Counted from the first letter of the stretch, positions 26,314 to 35,534 are shown. The stretch is DNA of 64,000 nucleotides from Hyphomicrobiales bacterium (GCA_900472625.1 UCIT01000018.1:62001-126000); one strand, 5' to 3'. Translations and numbers: made by a program. The notes: generated by a model from the sequence alone, not told the origin.

Positions 26314-27034
26314 GAAGAGCGCCCTGATCGTAGGTGTAGGCGACTATGATGGTCTCGGTGCCGCTATCGCTCGCAGGTTCACATCGGAAGGCATTGCGGT
26401 CTGTGTCGCAGGCCGCAACGCATCGAAACTGGAAACTACGGCTGCACGTCTATCGGAGACTGGCGCAACGGTGGCCTCGGTTGTGGGCGATATTTCGGTG
26501 GCAGCGGACGCGGCGCGATTTGTCGAGACAGCCGCCTCTCTGGGGCAATTGACCTTCGCCGCTCAAAACGCAGGTTCGAACCGCCCGAGTCCGTTCCTAT
26601 CGCTCGATGAGGCTGAATTCGAAGCACACTGGCGCGAACACACTCTCGGCGGATTCCAATTGGCCAAGCACGTTCTGCCCGAGTTCCTCGAACATGGGAG
26701 TGGCACCTTGGCATTCACGGGTGCCAGCGGCTCGTTGCGAGGGAAGGCCAAATTCGCTCCGTTCGCGGTAGCGAAGGCCGGTCTCCGTGCGCTTGCCCAA
26801 AGTCTAGCAAGAGAGTTCGGCCCTTCCGGCATACATGTTGCCCATATCGTCATTGATGGCGGCATCGATGGCCAAAGGCTTTTATCACGAGCGCCTCATC
26901 TCCGAGCCGAGCGGGGAGCCGACGGATTGCTCAATGTGGATGCCATCGCCGAAGCTTTCTGGTTTACGCACAGTCAGCACCGCAGTGCCTGGACGTTGGA
27001 GCTTGATCTCAGGCCATGGGCCGAAAACTTCTAG
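26303..27034 (+). CDS. SDR-fold protein with Phe in place of the catalytic Tyr
   Basis: A 243-residue SDR-fold protein. The cofactor loop is the atypical GVGDYDGLG at about 11-19, the NAG motif is present (AQNAGSN) and Ser 142/144 lies in FTGASGS. The YxxxK motif is FAVAK with F154 replacing Tyr and K158 kept. I recall a subgroup with this Phe, so the loss may be ancestral, but classical hydride transfer with Tyr as acid is not possible. ATG 26303 lies inside the end of the cupin gene, supporting co-translation. Confidence 0.82.
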   Translation: MTIKKSALIVGVGDYDGLGAAIARRFTSEGIAVCVAGRNASKLETTAARLSETGATVASVVGDISVAADAARFVETAASLGQLTFAAQNAGSNRPSPFLSLDEAEFEAHWREHTLGGFQLAKHVLPEFLEHGSGTLAFTGASGSLRGKAKFAPFAVAKAGLRALAQSLAREFGPSGIHVAHIVIDGGIDGQRLLSRAPHLRAERGADGLLNVDAIAEAFWFTHSQHRSAWTLELDLRPWAENF

Positions 27035-27069
27035 TCATGTATCGAAGACTGCACGGAGTAGAAGCAAAA

Positions 27070-27636
27070 ATGTCCTCATCCCCGCGTTCCCATATACTGC
27101 AGGCAGCCGAGATGCTTTTCTACGGAAATGGCATAAGGGCGGTCGGAATTGATCGCTTGGTTGAAGCCGCGAATGTGGCCAAGGCCACGCTCTACAGGCA
27201 TTTCTCCTCAAAAGATTTGCTAATAATTGCCTATCTAGACCAACGTCACAGTCGTGTCGTATCAGACTTTACCGCGGCGATGGCCGAAAGCGACGACCCG
27301 TTCGATCAAGTTACATCGATCTTTCGTGATTTGCATTCCAAGGCGAGCGTTCCTGGATTCAGGGGATGCGCGTTCGCGCTCGCCGTTGCCGAATGTGGCG
27401 ACATTGATGGCGTTGCCGAAACAGCGAGCAAACACAAAGCATTCGTGAGGGGCATTTTTGGGAGGATCGCGTCTGCTGTGCGCGGAGACGCAACATCGTT
27501 GGCCCTACGGATGGCGATTCTGTACGAAGGTGCTATTGCCACCATGGCGATCGAAAGAAACCCTGAAATAGCTATCACAGCTCGCGACTGTTGTCTGGAT
27601 CTCATTGAGCGCCAGAGACAGACGGCATTCCACTGA
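27070..27636 (+). CDS. TetR family regulator closing the operon
   Basis: A 188-residue TetR. DNA-binding part: ILQAAEMLFYGNGIRAVGIDRLVEAANVAKATLYRHFSSKDLL (residues 8-50). The C-terminal domain has FRGCAFALAVAE, typical of the YjdC/TetR_C_16-like group. I took ATG 27070; ATG 27037 or 27016 are possible. It is the last gene of the run that starts at 18182 and is the likely local regulator of the pathway, though no TetR-type palindrome was found beside it. Confidence 0.85.
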   Translation: MSSSPRSHILQAAEMLFYGNGIRAVGIDRLVEAANVAKATLYRHFSSKDLLIIAYLDQRHSRVVSDFTAAMAESDDPFDQVTSIFRDLHSKASVPGFRGCAFALAVAECGDIDGVAETASKHKAFVRGIFGRIASAVRGDATSLALRMAILYEGAIATMAIERNPEIAITARDCCLDLIERQRQTAFH

Positions 27637-27664
27637 TAACCTCGGGATCGCCTGAAGACCCTAC

Positions 27665-27694
27665 GCGGCTTGGGCGATAACCAGCCCAAGCCGC
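27665..27694. terminator. Bidirectional terminator hairpin
   Basis: GCGGCTTGGGC and GCCCAAGCCGC form a perfect 11-bp stem over an 8-base loop, between the convergent TetR and MDR genes. Confidence 0.7.
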
Positions 27695-27703
27695 TACCAG
27701 CAC

Positions 27704-28783
27704 TTAGCGATAGGACAGATTAACCGCGATCTTGCCGTGAACACCCGACGCCTGCCGGAGTTTCGAAAGCCCAGCGTTGATGGCTTCGACAGACGATACG
27801 ATTTCTTCGCTGACCACTGGCCGGACTAGGTCTTTAACGTGCCACCTCATCGAAGCCGCCATAGCACCACGGAGGAAGTCCTTGGTGGCCTCTTCGATCA
27901 CGCGAGATCCCATAAAGTAGTCCAGCACGTTCGCATTGATGTGCTTCGCACTTTTTTCTGCGAGAATTGCGTCAACCGGGCTTTCGGTTATCTGGGTCCG
28001 GCTGGTGCGTCCAGGTCCAACTCCCAGGACAACCCATTTGCCCCCATGGCGAACTGCCTTAGCAGATCCGACATAGCTCTGTTCTGAATAGGTCGGGTCG
28101 AACACCACATCTGCACCCCTACCGTCTGTCAGATCGAGAACCCGCTGCGTAGTATCTTCCAGCTTGTAGTCGAGGAATGTGTGAGCGCCACTCCTAAGAA
28201 TAAGCTCCTTCGATCCGTTCGAACTGCCACTCGAAATCACCTTCTCTGCACCCAACGCGTTCGCCGCCATTTGAATTGCCAGATGACCAACGCCTCCTGC
28301 ACCGCCCGGGATGTAGACCGTGTCGCCCGGTCGCACGTGTTCGAACAGGCCCAAATATGCGGCAAGGAAGCAGACGGGAAGCGCGCCGGCGTCGGCGAAG
28401 GACACCGCTTCTGGCTTCTTCGCGGAAAGGTATTCGCGGGCAACCGCGTAGCCTCCGGAGCCCCCGGTGGCCCAGCCTCCGTTGCCGTTACAGTCTGACA
28501 TTGCAACGACTGAATCGCCGACAGCATAGTCTTTGACATCTTTTCCAACGGCCACAACCGTTCCCGAGACATCAAAACCCAATGCTACCGGAGGAGTGTT
28601 TCCAAAAAAGTTGAGGTCGGCGAGTTTGAATTCGAGCGGATTAAGCGACGAACCTATCACGTTGATAAGCAATTCGTCAGGTCGAGGCGCGGGGATTTCG
28701 CGTGGGAACGCGACTAGAGGAAAGCTGTTCTTGTCGCCGGTGTAGCCGATCGCTTCATAGGTAGTGGGATGCGCCATTGCCAT
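27704..28783 (-). CDS. MDR superfamily oxidoreductase, quinone-oxidoreductase-like
   Basis: A 359-residue medium-chain dehydrogenase/reductase. The N-terminal GroES-like domain (SSLNPLEFKLADLNFF, LGFDVSGTVVAVGKDV) and the nucleotide-binding IPGGAGGVGHLAIQMA are clear. Structural and catalytic zinc Cys clusters are absent, so it is a zinc-free NADPH reductase of enones or quinones. ATG 28783 has GGAG at 7 bp. A perfect GGGCATATGCCC operator lies 27 bp upstream, so it is probably derepressed by the same signal as the hydrolase at 4729 and the MarR at 14540. Confidence 0.9.
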   Translation of the reverse strand: MAMAHPTTYEAIGYTGDKNSFPLVAFPREIPAPRPDELLINVIGSSLNPLEFKLADLNFFGNTPPVALGFDVSGTVVAVGKDVKDYAVGDSVVAMSDCNGNGGWATGGSGGYAVAREYLSAKKPEAVSFADAGALPVCFLAAYLGLFEHVRPGDTVYIPGGAGGVGHLAIQMAANALGAEKVISSGSSNGSKELILRSGAHTFLDYKLEDTTQRVLDLTDGRGADVVFDPTYSEQSYVGSAKAVRHGGKWVVLGVGPGRTSRTQITESPVDAILAEKSAKHINANVLDYFMGSRVIEEATKDFLRGAMAASMRWHVKDLVRPVVSEEIVSSVEAINAGLSKLRQASGVHGKIAVNLSYR

Positions 28784-28805
28784 GGCAAAACTCCTTCTGG
28801 ACAAA

Positions 28806-28825
28806 ATACGGGCATATGCCCATAA
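28806..28825. promoter_or_regulatory. GGGCATATGCCC operator, copy 3
   Basis: ATACGGGCATATGCCCATAA, with the perfect core at 28810-28821. It lies between the divergent MDR gene and the unknown gene at 28930. The first 18 bases match the copy at 5711. Confidence 0.7.
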
Positions 28826-28929
28826 ATGTTGTGCTCGCTGCTGTCCATGCTTTCTCGTGGGGATCACGGTCTTGTGCAGTAACAGCGGTGCAGCGCTCGG
28901 GTCTAAATTGGTTCTCAAAGGCGGGCAGC

Positions 28930-30126
28930 ATGTTGGAACGCACTCAGCACGAGAATGGCCTTACGCTTCTTCAGGGAGTGAACGTGTGGGAGATGGTGGA
29001 CGCCATCGCGCCGGCGTTAGCGTTAGAAAATAGTATGGAACTGCGAATGGGCCTATGGAATCGATTGGTCGCGCTTGAGCTCGTGGGTTCCGTCGTGGCG
29101 TTGCCTGCCGGTGGCGCGCTGGCGGTTCCATTTGAGGGCAGGGTGCGATGGACGCGCCCAGGCGCTCCCGAGGCACGAAACGTCGATTTGAACGAACTTC
29201 TAAGAGACGATCTTGCGTTCGCGGAGCTTTACTGGCGGGAACTCACGTCTCAAGAGACGCTTGACCAAGCGTTCGCAATTGTGTCTCCCGTATACCAATC
29301 AACCCGCGGCCTGTCGCCGGCGCGGTTTTCGAAGCTCATGTCTTACGCGCCTTTAATCGAAAAGATCGCGTACAAACATGTGACAATGATCTCCATGCTC
29401 TTGGACCGAGCTAGGCCTAACATCATAGATAGCTTGAGCAAAGGCGGCTACCAGACGCGCGAGATCGTGGCCTACTGGCAAGCGGTGCGGATCATGGGAG
29501 TTCTCACATTGCTAGCCAGTGAGCCAGGTGCTGGTGTCTGGCTTGCTGAGATGTCCAAGGAGTTTCGTTGGACGACGTGGACGCCGAGCTTCTGGCTTGT
29601 CCGGGAGCGATCAAGTGGGCTAGCGCTGGCTGCAGGGCATTCAGCCGAAGCTTTCGGGCCGAGCGCGCTCGATGCGTATGGCGAGATGCTCGGCGCTGCC
29701 GACCACCCGATGCGCGCATTCGATGCGCTTTTTGGCATTTGTGCGATCGGCCGAGGAAGTACGGAGCTCGCGGCATCCGCGATCGCGACGATTGAACAGC
29801 AGCGAAAGAGACATTTCGTCACAATACGGGATCATGCCGAATATTTTTCGGCCCTCCATGGAGGGGCGCTGGAAATGCTTCAGCGCGTGGGGAATGAAAA
29901 GAAGTCCCGACGCCAAGAGACCACCAATGTCCAGATACTAGATGACCCCGCGACGTTCCTCGCCAACGGGGACCTGGTAGGCTTCAAGTACCTAGAAGGG
30001 CTGGGATCGTTAGAGGACACGTTTCGCAGAGTGTTTGCTACATCGTCTCAGCGGGAGATCACGGAAAGGGGGATCATCCGTTGGTTTCGGTCAACTTGGG
30101 CACCCCAAGAGCGAACGTTTCATTAA
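28930..30126 (+). CDS. Hypothetical protein of 398 residues
   Basis: I do not recognise this protein. It is mostly helical and soluble, with no signal peptide or clear membrane segment. Trp-rich patches (FRWTTWTPSFWL, IIRWFRSTWAPQ) and a central HVTMISMLLDRARPNIIDSLSKGG region are its most distinctive parts. I took ATG 28930 (purine-rich AGGCGGG upstream); the open frame extends through the operator to 28777 but those residues look random. It is divergent from the MDR gene, so it may share the GGGCATATGCCC control. Confidence 0.6.
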   Translation: MLERTQHENGLTLLQGVNVWEMVDAIAPALALENSMELRMGLWNRLVALELVGSVVALPAGGALAVPFEGRVRWTRPGAPEARNVDLNELLRDDLAFAELYWRELTSQETLDQAFAIVSPVYQSTRGLSPARFSKLMSYAPLIEKIAYKHVTMISMLLDRARPNIIDSLSKGGYQTREIVAYWQAVRIMGVLTLLASEPGAGVWLAEMSKEFRWTTWTPSFWLVRERSSGLALAAGHSAEAFGPSALDAYGEMLGAADHPMRAFDALFGICAIGRGSTELAASAIATIEQQRKRHFVTIRDHAEYFSALHGGALEMLQRVGNEKKSRRQETTNVQILDDPATFLANGDLVGFKYLEGLGSLEDTFRRVFATSSQREITERGIIRWFRSTWAPQERTFH

Positions 30127-30148
30127 ACTTTCTCAGAATACCGGGAAG

Positions 30149-30168
30149 CCCGGTCCTTCAGGACCGGG
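30149..30168. terminator. Terminator-like hairpin
   Basis: CCCGGTCCT pairs with AGGACCGGG around a 2-base centre. It lies in the 132 bp between the convergent unknown gene and the small membrane protein gene. Confidence 0.55.
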
Positions 30169-30258
30169 AGTGTCTGCCCAAACACGCTACCGATGCGAGT
30201 TTTCGGATGTCGTCAAAGCCGGATGCAGCTCCGACGCGTCGTCCTGCCGGCAAACGTT

Positions 30259-30537
30259 TCACCGCGCAAAGAAACTCACCACCACGTAAGCTAGGAAGCC
30301 GCCCGTCAACATTCCTAGAACGAACACGTCCAGCATCGTGAACTCGAATATTCCTAAACTCGCCGTCCCATTGGCCTCGGTCTGGCCCCTCTGCTCACTC
30401 GGATTGGGCTGGGGTGAAACAGGATTGGCGGGCTTGTGGCTAACTTTTGTGAACGGCAAAATCTGGGCTGATTGCAGCGCCTGGTGAGGCTTGGCACTTT
30501 GGCTCCCGGTTGCGCCTTCGTCTTCGTACGTCGCCAT
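30259..30537 (-). CDS. Small single-pass membrane protein after RND pump
   Basis: A 92-residue protein. The first 65 residues are hydrophilic and Gln/Pro/Ser-rich; residues 68-90 form one transmembrane helix (MLDVFVLGMLTGGFLAYVVV). No family is recognised. ATG 30537 is preceded by GGAGA. It lies 48 bp after the RND permease on the same strand, so it is probably cotranscribed with the pump and could be an accessory subunit like the small AcrZ-type proteins, although there is no visible sequence similarity. Confidence 0.6.
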   Translation of the reverse strand: MATYEDEGATGSQSAKPHQALQSAQILPFTKVSHKPANPVSPQPNPSEQRGQTEANGTASLGIFEFTMLDVFVLGMLTGGFLAYVVVSFFAR

Positions 30538-30584
30538 CTGAACATCTCTCCTGAAGCGGGGCGGCAAGAGCCGCCCCGGTCTAG

Positions 30585-33500
30585 TTACGCGTGAGCGACC
30601 TTCGCCCGCGGCGTGACGGTCTCAGATTTTCCGTCATCATTTTCCTCGCGGCCGATGGTCACGTCAGGTTTGATCCTGAACCAGAGCGCATACAATGCGG
30701 GCAAGCCCAGCAGCGTGAGGATGGTGCCGCCGAAAGTGCCTCCGATCAATGTGAAGGCGAGTGACGACCAGAACACGGAAAAGGTAAGCGGAATGAATGC
30801 AAGGACGGCAGCCAGAGCGGTGAGGATCACGGGACGCGCGCGCTGCACCGTGGCCTCCACCACCGCGTCGAACGGAGTCAGGCCCTCGTGCTCGTTCGTG
30901 TTTATCTGTCCGATGAGGATCAACGTGTTTCGCATGATGATGCCTGCGAGACCGAAGAAGCCGAGGATGGCGTTGAACCCGAATGCCTGATCGAAGAAGA
31001 GTAGGGTAGGTACCATCCCCACCAGCGCCAACGGCGCTGTCAGGATAACCATGAACATATGCGCAAACGATCGCGTCTGGATGATGATGACAGTCAACAT
31101 CAATGCGAGCATCAGCGGGAACACAGGTGCTAGGGCGGCGTTGGCTTTCCCGGCTTCCTCAATCGAGCCGCCTGTCGCAATTTCATATCCTGTGGGCAGG
31201 CTCTGCTTGATCGGTTCGAGCCTCTTCAAGAGTTCATTGGACACGTCAGGCGGCTGTTGACCCTCTGCAACGTCGCCTTGGACCGCCACTGTTGGCACGC
31301 GGTCGCGGCGACGCATGATAGGCTCTTCCATCCTGATTTCAGTCCGCCCGATCTGCTCAAGGGGAATACGTTGACCCGCATTACCGACCAGAACAAAGTT
31401 CCCGATTTTTGATGGATCGAGACGCTCACCTCCGAGACTGCGAGCGACAACGTCAACGGTCCGGATATCCTCGCGGACCTGCGTGACAGTGACGCCCGTC
31501 AAATAGAACTGGAGTTGTTGGGACACGTCGTGCGAGGTGAGCCCGATCGCACGGAGACGGTCCTGGTTCAGGACGAAATGCACGGTAGGAACCTGCTGAC
31601 CCCAATCGACATTGACCTGTCGCATGTGAGGGTTCGCTTCCATCTCCTGCTTCACCTTCGAGGCGATCTCACGCAGTTTAGCTGGCTCGGGTCCGGAGAC
31701 GCGAAATGCAACGGGAAACTGCGTGTATGGTCCAAAGGTGATTTGGTTGGCGCGAATTTTTGCTCCGGGGGCGAGCCCGTCAGCGGCTGCTCTACGGACC
31801 TTTTGTTTGAGAATTTCGCGGGTCTCCGGGTCCTTCGTAAGGACGACGATCTTGGCAAAAGATGGATCGGGCAATTCAGGCGCGATCGCGAGGTAAAAAC
31901 GAGGAGCGCCCTGGCCTATGTAGCTTGTGACAACCAGTGCTTCAGGCTGTGTCTTGAGCCAGTCCTCGACATGTTCGACGACGGCCGTCGTTTGCTCGAT
32001 GGCTGTGCCGTAGGGCATTTGGACTTCGACGAATACTTCCGGGCGGTCGGAAATTGGGAAGAACTGATTCTTGAGAAAGCCCATGCCGACGACCGCAACA
32101 GCGAATACCGCCACGACCGCTATAACCACGGCCAACTTGAACCGCACTGCCTGCTGTACGAGCGACCTTAGACGATTGTAATTTGGTGTTCCGTAAATTG
32201 CCGCATGACCGCCTTGGATCGGCTTGATGTCGGGCAACAGCTTCACTCCGAGATAAGGGGTGAAAGCGCCAGCCACGAGCCAAGATGTCAGTAGAGCGAA
32301 GAAGACGATCCAGAAAATGTTTCCGGCATATTCACCTGCGCTCGACTGCGCAAATCCCACTGGCATGAGACCGATAGCGGTCACCAATGCACCGGCCAAT
32401 CGGGGGGAAGCGGTGTGGACCCAGGCCTCGCCGGAGGCGACGATTCGGTCGAAGCCTTCCTCCATTTTAACTACCATCGTCTCGATGACGATGATGGCAT
32501 CGTCGACGAGAAGACCAAGCGCGAGGATAAGAGCTCCGAGAGTGATGCGATCGAAATCACGTCCAGTGACCTGCATGATTATGAACACGCCAGCCAGCGT
32601 GAGTGGGACAGCAGCTGCCACCACGATACCCACTCTCCAGCCCAGACTGACCAAGCTGACGAAAATCACCACGGCCAGGGCCACGAAGAATTTGAGCATG
32701 AATTCGTCGATCGACTCGGCGATGTTGACCGCTTGGTCGGTCACCTTGATCAGCGACATCCCCAACGGTAAAGTCGCTGAGATAGCTCCGACTTCCTTCT
32801 CAAGGGCTTCGCCGAGTACCAGACCGTTCCACCGATCTCGCATCACTACGCCAAGCTCGAGCGCTGGCTCGCCTTGATGACGAATGAGGAAGGTAGCGGG
32901 GTCCTCATAGCCACGCTTCACATCGGCGACATCTGATATCCGCAGCATCCGGCCTTGTGAGACAATCGGCGTATTTCGAATGACATCTAGGTCGTCAAAA
33001 CTGCCGTCCACACGAACCTGCACTTCAGGCCCGTTTGTCTGAATTGATCCAGCAGGCGTTACGAGGTTCTGATTTGCAAGGGCCTGAAATATCTCGGAAG
33101 GCATGACTCCCAAGTTTGCCAAACGGTCGTGGGAGAATTCGATGAAAATCCGCTCAGGTCGCTCGCCGATGATGTTGATCTTTTTCACACCGGGGACGTG
33201 TAGCAAACGCTGCCGGAGCGCCTCAGCTTGGCGTGCAAGCACGCGGGGCGGCTCGCCTTTCGCTTTGAGTGCGTACAGGGCAAACGTTACGTCGGAGTAT
33301 TCGTCATTGACGAACGGCCCAAGCGTTCCTTGTGGGAGCTTCGAAGCTTCGTCTCCCATTTTTTTCCGGGCCTGGTAAAACTGCTCCGCTACCTCGCCCG
33401 GCGGCGTATTGTCCCTAAGCGTAAGAGTGGTGAATGCGAGCCCCGGTCGTGTGAAAGTCTCGGCGCGATCGTACCACTTCAGCTCTTGGAGACGCTTCTC

Positions 33501-33707
33501 AAGAGGCTCAGCGACCTGATCCTGCATCTCCTGCGCCGTCGCACCCGGCCATGCGGTCACGACGGTCAGCACTTTAATGGTGAAGCTAGGGTCTTCGGCA
33601 CGTCCGAGCTTCAAGAACGAAAACGCGCCGGCCGCCGTGATAGCAATAATCAGGAAGAGTGTAATTGCACGCTCGCGTACGGCAAGCGATGATAAATTGA
33701 AGCTCAT
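30585..33707 (-). CDS. RND family efflux permease
   Basis: A 1040-residue inner-membrane pump of the AcrB/MexF superfamily. It has the first transmembrane helix after RERAITLFLIIAIT, two large periplasmic loops and the usual twelve helices. The proton-relay Asp pair is in ALGLLVDDAIIVIE near residue 400. Sequence features such as GRAEDPSFTIKVLTVVTAWPGA place it with the drug/solvent group distinct from classical AcrB. ATG 33707 follows AAGGTGAG and lies 1 bp after the adaptor stop. No outer-membrane channel gene is nearby, so it must use a TolC-like protein from elsewhere. Confidence 0.94.
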   Translation of the reverse strand: MSFNLSSLAVRERAITLFLIIAITAAGAFSFLKLGRAEDPSFTIKVLTVVTAWPGATAQEMQDQVAEPLEKRLQELKWYDRAETFTRPGLAFTTLTLRDNTPPGEVAEQFYQARKKMGDEASKLPQGTLGPFVNDEYSDVTFALYALKAKGEPPRVLARQAEALRQRLLHVPGVKKINIIGERPERIFIEFSHDRLANLGVMPSEIFQALANQNLVTPAGSIQTNGPEVQVRVDGSFDDLDVIRNTPIVSQGRMLRISDVADVKRGYEDPATFLIRHQGEPALELGVVMRDRWNGLVLGEALEKEVGAISATLPLGMSLIKVTDQAVNIAESIDEFMLKFFVALAVVIFVSLVSLGWRVGIVVAAAVPLTLAGVFIIMQVTGRDFDRITLGALILALGLLVDDAIIVIETMVVKMEEGFDRIVASGEAWVHTASPRLAGALVTAIGLMPVGFAQSSAGEYAGNIFWIVFFALLTSWLVAGAFTPYLGVKLLPDIKPIQGGHAAIYGTPNYNRLRSLVQQAVRFKLAVVIAVVAVFAVAVVGMGFLKNQFFPISDRPEVFVEVQMPYGTAIEQTTAVVEHVEDWLKTQPEALVVTSYIGQGAPRFYLAIAPELPDPSFAKIVVLTKDPETREILKQKVRRAAADGLAPGAKIRANQITFGPYTQFPVAFRVSGPEPAKLREIASKVKQEMEANPHMRQVNVDWGQQVPTVHFVLNQDRLRAIGLTSHDVSQQLQFYLTGVTVTQVREDIRTVDVVARSLGGERLDPSKIGNFVLVGNAGQRIPLEQIGRTEIRMEEPIMRRRDRVPTVAVQGDVAEGQQPPDVSNELLKRLEPIKQSLPTGYEIATGGSIEEAGKANAALAPVFPLMLALMLTVIIIQTRSFAHMFMVILTAPLALVGMVPTLLFFDQAFGFNAILGFFGLAGIIMRNTLILIGQINTNEHEGLTPFDAVVEATVQRARPVILTALAAVLAFIPLTFSVFWSSLAFTLIGGTFGGTILTLLGLPALYALWFRIKPDVTIGREENDDGKSETVTPRAKVAHA

Positions 33708-33708
33708 G

Positions 33709-34791
33709 TTACTCACCTTGCTCCGTACGGACCTGCTGCCCCTCGTGTAGAAGATGCGCGCCCAGCGCTACAAACTTCGAGCCTTTCTCGAGACCGGTGG
33801 AGATTGACGCGCTTTCCGCGTCGATAGCCGAGACGTCAACTTGGTGAAAACGAACGGCACTACCATCGTCGATGAGCCAGACCCCTGGGCCGGAGCCCGA
33901 GTCGAAAAGGGCGCTTAGCGGTACGCGGAAAAGCGGTTTCGTCGCCGCGTCCGAGATAGTGATGTTGATAGTAGCGCCAAGCGGAGCTGCAGCCGCGTCG
34001 CCTTCAAGGACATACCGCGCTTCGAAGGTACGGGTTAGCGGATCTGCGGCGTTCGACAATTGTCTGAGCGTTGCCTTTCCACCCTGTCCACTATTGAAAA
34101 CCGTTGCTACCGCAGATGAACCGATCTTTGGGAGGAGCGTCTCGGGGAGATCGATCGAAGCCTCCCGCGGACCAGCATGGGCGAGACGGACCACAGTTTG
34201 ACCAGCTGCGACCACTTGGCCGGGTTCAACAAGCGTCTCTACGACCGTTCCGTCGGAGTCGGCTACCAGTATGGAATAGCTGGCGGTGTTTTCTGTCACA
34301 CGAACCTGAGCTTCGGCTGCATCGAGCTTCGCGACGGCTACGTCTGCCGCTGCCTTCGCCCGGCTGTATATCGTGGCCGAAACGGCACCTGATCCCACGA
34401 GCGAATGGAAACGGTGCTCGTCGTCGGTCGTCTGCAGGACCTCTGCCTTTGCCGCTTCGACTGCTGCTTTTTGGGCCGTGATAGCCAGATCGTAGTCGGT
34501 GTTGTCTATCCGCATGAGCGGCTGACCCTTACGCACCACCTCACCTGTGTCCACCAATCGCTCGGTTATTTTCCCGGCGATGCGGAAGCCCAAACTGCTC
34601 TGAATTCTGGCTGATACGATGCCTGTGAAACTGCGCTCGGCGCGCTGTGGATCTGAAACAACCGCAGTTTTGACCAGCGGAGGCTCGGTACGTGGATCTT
34701 GTTGCGCAGTCTGGGCTTTGTCGCAGGACTGTAGTGAAACGGCGGCGGCCGAAAATAGCAGCATTGCTGCAAGTCTATGTATTGACGTCAT
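33709..34791 (-). CDS. RND efflux periplasmic adaptor lipoprotein
   Basis: A 360-residue membrane fusion protein. It starts with a lipoprotein signal ending in SLQSC (C23 lipidated). Barrel-sandwich halves are around GFRIAGKITERLVDTGEVVRKG and SDGTVVETLVEPGQVV, with a helical hairpin between (about residues 105-160). It links the inner-membrane pump to the outer-membrane channel. It is the first gene of the pump operon, and an AGTGACC inverted repeat lies in its promoter. Confidence 0.93.
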   Translation of the reverse strand: MTSIHRLAAMLLFSAAAVSLQSCDKAQTAQQDPRTEPPLVKTAVVSDPQRAERSFTGIVSARIQSSLGFRIAGKITERLVDTGEVVRKGQPLMRIDNTDYDLAITAQKAAVEAAKAEVLQTTDDEHRFHSLVGSGAVSATIYSRAKAAADVAVAKLDAAEAQVRVTENTASYSILVADSDGTVVETLVEPGQVVAAGQTVVRLAHAGPREASIDLPETLLPKIGSSAVATVFNSGQGGKATLRQLSNAADPLTRTFEARYVLEGDAAAAPLGATINITISDAATKPLFRVPLSALFDSGSGPGVWLIDDGSAVRFHQVDVSAIDAESASISTGLEKGSKFVALGAHLLHEGQQVRTEQGE

Positions 34792-34828
34792 TAGGATGCC
34801 CTCAGTTAGAAGGCGGCATCATATGACT

Positions 34829-34854
34829 AGTGACCAAATTGTCAATCGGTCACT
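34829..34854. promoter_or_regulatory. AGTGACC inverted repeat, pump promoter operator
   Basis: AGTGACC at 34829-34835 and GGTCACT at 34848-34854 are perfect arms separated by 12 bases. A related AGTGACCAAT element lies at 35511, upstream of the TetR gene, so this is a probable operator of that TetR. Confidence 0.65.
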
Positions 34855-35475
34855 CTACGGAGATAGACTCCTGAGAATGAGTCCGACGACCTCATTCGAA
34901 CCGTCAGGAACTGAATCCAAATTGTGCTGGAGCATTGACGGGTTTAGGAAGGACTGCATTGCCAACATTATAGAGCGCGTGACCTCGTCCGAAGGCGTCT
35001 TACGCTCGAACTCGCCGGCGGCCCGGCCTTCGTCGATTATACCGCGTAGGAATGATTCCACCCGTGAGGTGTGCGCCAGTGAAGACTCCCAGCGCTCAGT
35101 CGTGGAATACGTGGCAATCTCGTACAACTGCCTGTCGACAAAGAAAAGCTCGACGTTCTTCTCTATTAAAACTCTGAAATAGTTGCGTAATTTCTCCATT
35201 GCGGATGCTGAGGCATTTGCTGCCTCCTCGGCTGAAATCGATATTTTGAGAAGGCACTCGGTGCAAATTGCTTCGCCGATCGACCGCTTTGAATCAAAGA
35301 ATTTGTAGATATAAGCCTTTGAAAATCCGATCGCCTTAGCGAGGTCGTTCATGGTGGTTTTGCCGTAGCCAAAGTGACTGAAATAGTCATTGGCAGCATG
35401 AACTATTTGATCATGCCGTGCTTGCGGATCTGGCCCGCGTTTATGTGATGCGTCAACAAGTTCTTTGATAGCCAT
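34855..35475 (-). CDS. TetR family repressor of the RND pump
   Basis: A 206-residue TetR. DNA-binding part: IVHAANDYFSHFGYGKTTMNDLAKAIGFSKAYIYKFFDSKRSI. Its C-terminal domain resembles the AcrR-like group. ATG 35475 was chosen over 35490. It is upstream of the adaptor in the same direction with only about 60 bp between, and AGTGACC elements precede both this gene and the adaptor, so it probably represses pump and self. Confidence 0.88.
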   Translation of the reverse strand: MAIKELVDASHKRGPDPQARHDQIVHAANDYFSHFGYGKTTMNDLAKAIGFSKAYIYKFFDSKRSIGEAICTECLLKISISAEEAANASASAMEKLRNYFRVLIEKNVELFFVDRQLYEIATYSTTERWESSLAHTSRVESFLRGIIDEGRAAGEFERKTPSDEVTRSIMLAMQSFLNPSMLQHNLDSVPDGSNEVVGLILRSLSP

Positions 35476-35510
35476 AGCTAAACGTAGCATTCAAACACTC
35501 GAATAACAAC

Positions 35511-35520
35511 AGTGACCAAT
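35511..35520. promoter_or_regulatory. AGTGACCAAT half operator upstream of tetR
   Basis: Shares AGTGACCAA with the inverted repeat at 34829. It lies 36 bp upstream of the TetR start, fitting autoregulation. Confidence 0.45.
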
Positions 35521-35534
35521 CTGGTACCGGGTAA

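Noticed and set aside
32260..32877. A 205-residue plus-strand open frame
   Set aside because: It is antisense to the RND permease, Ser/Thr/Pro-rich and without a ribosome site.
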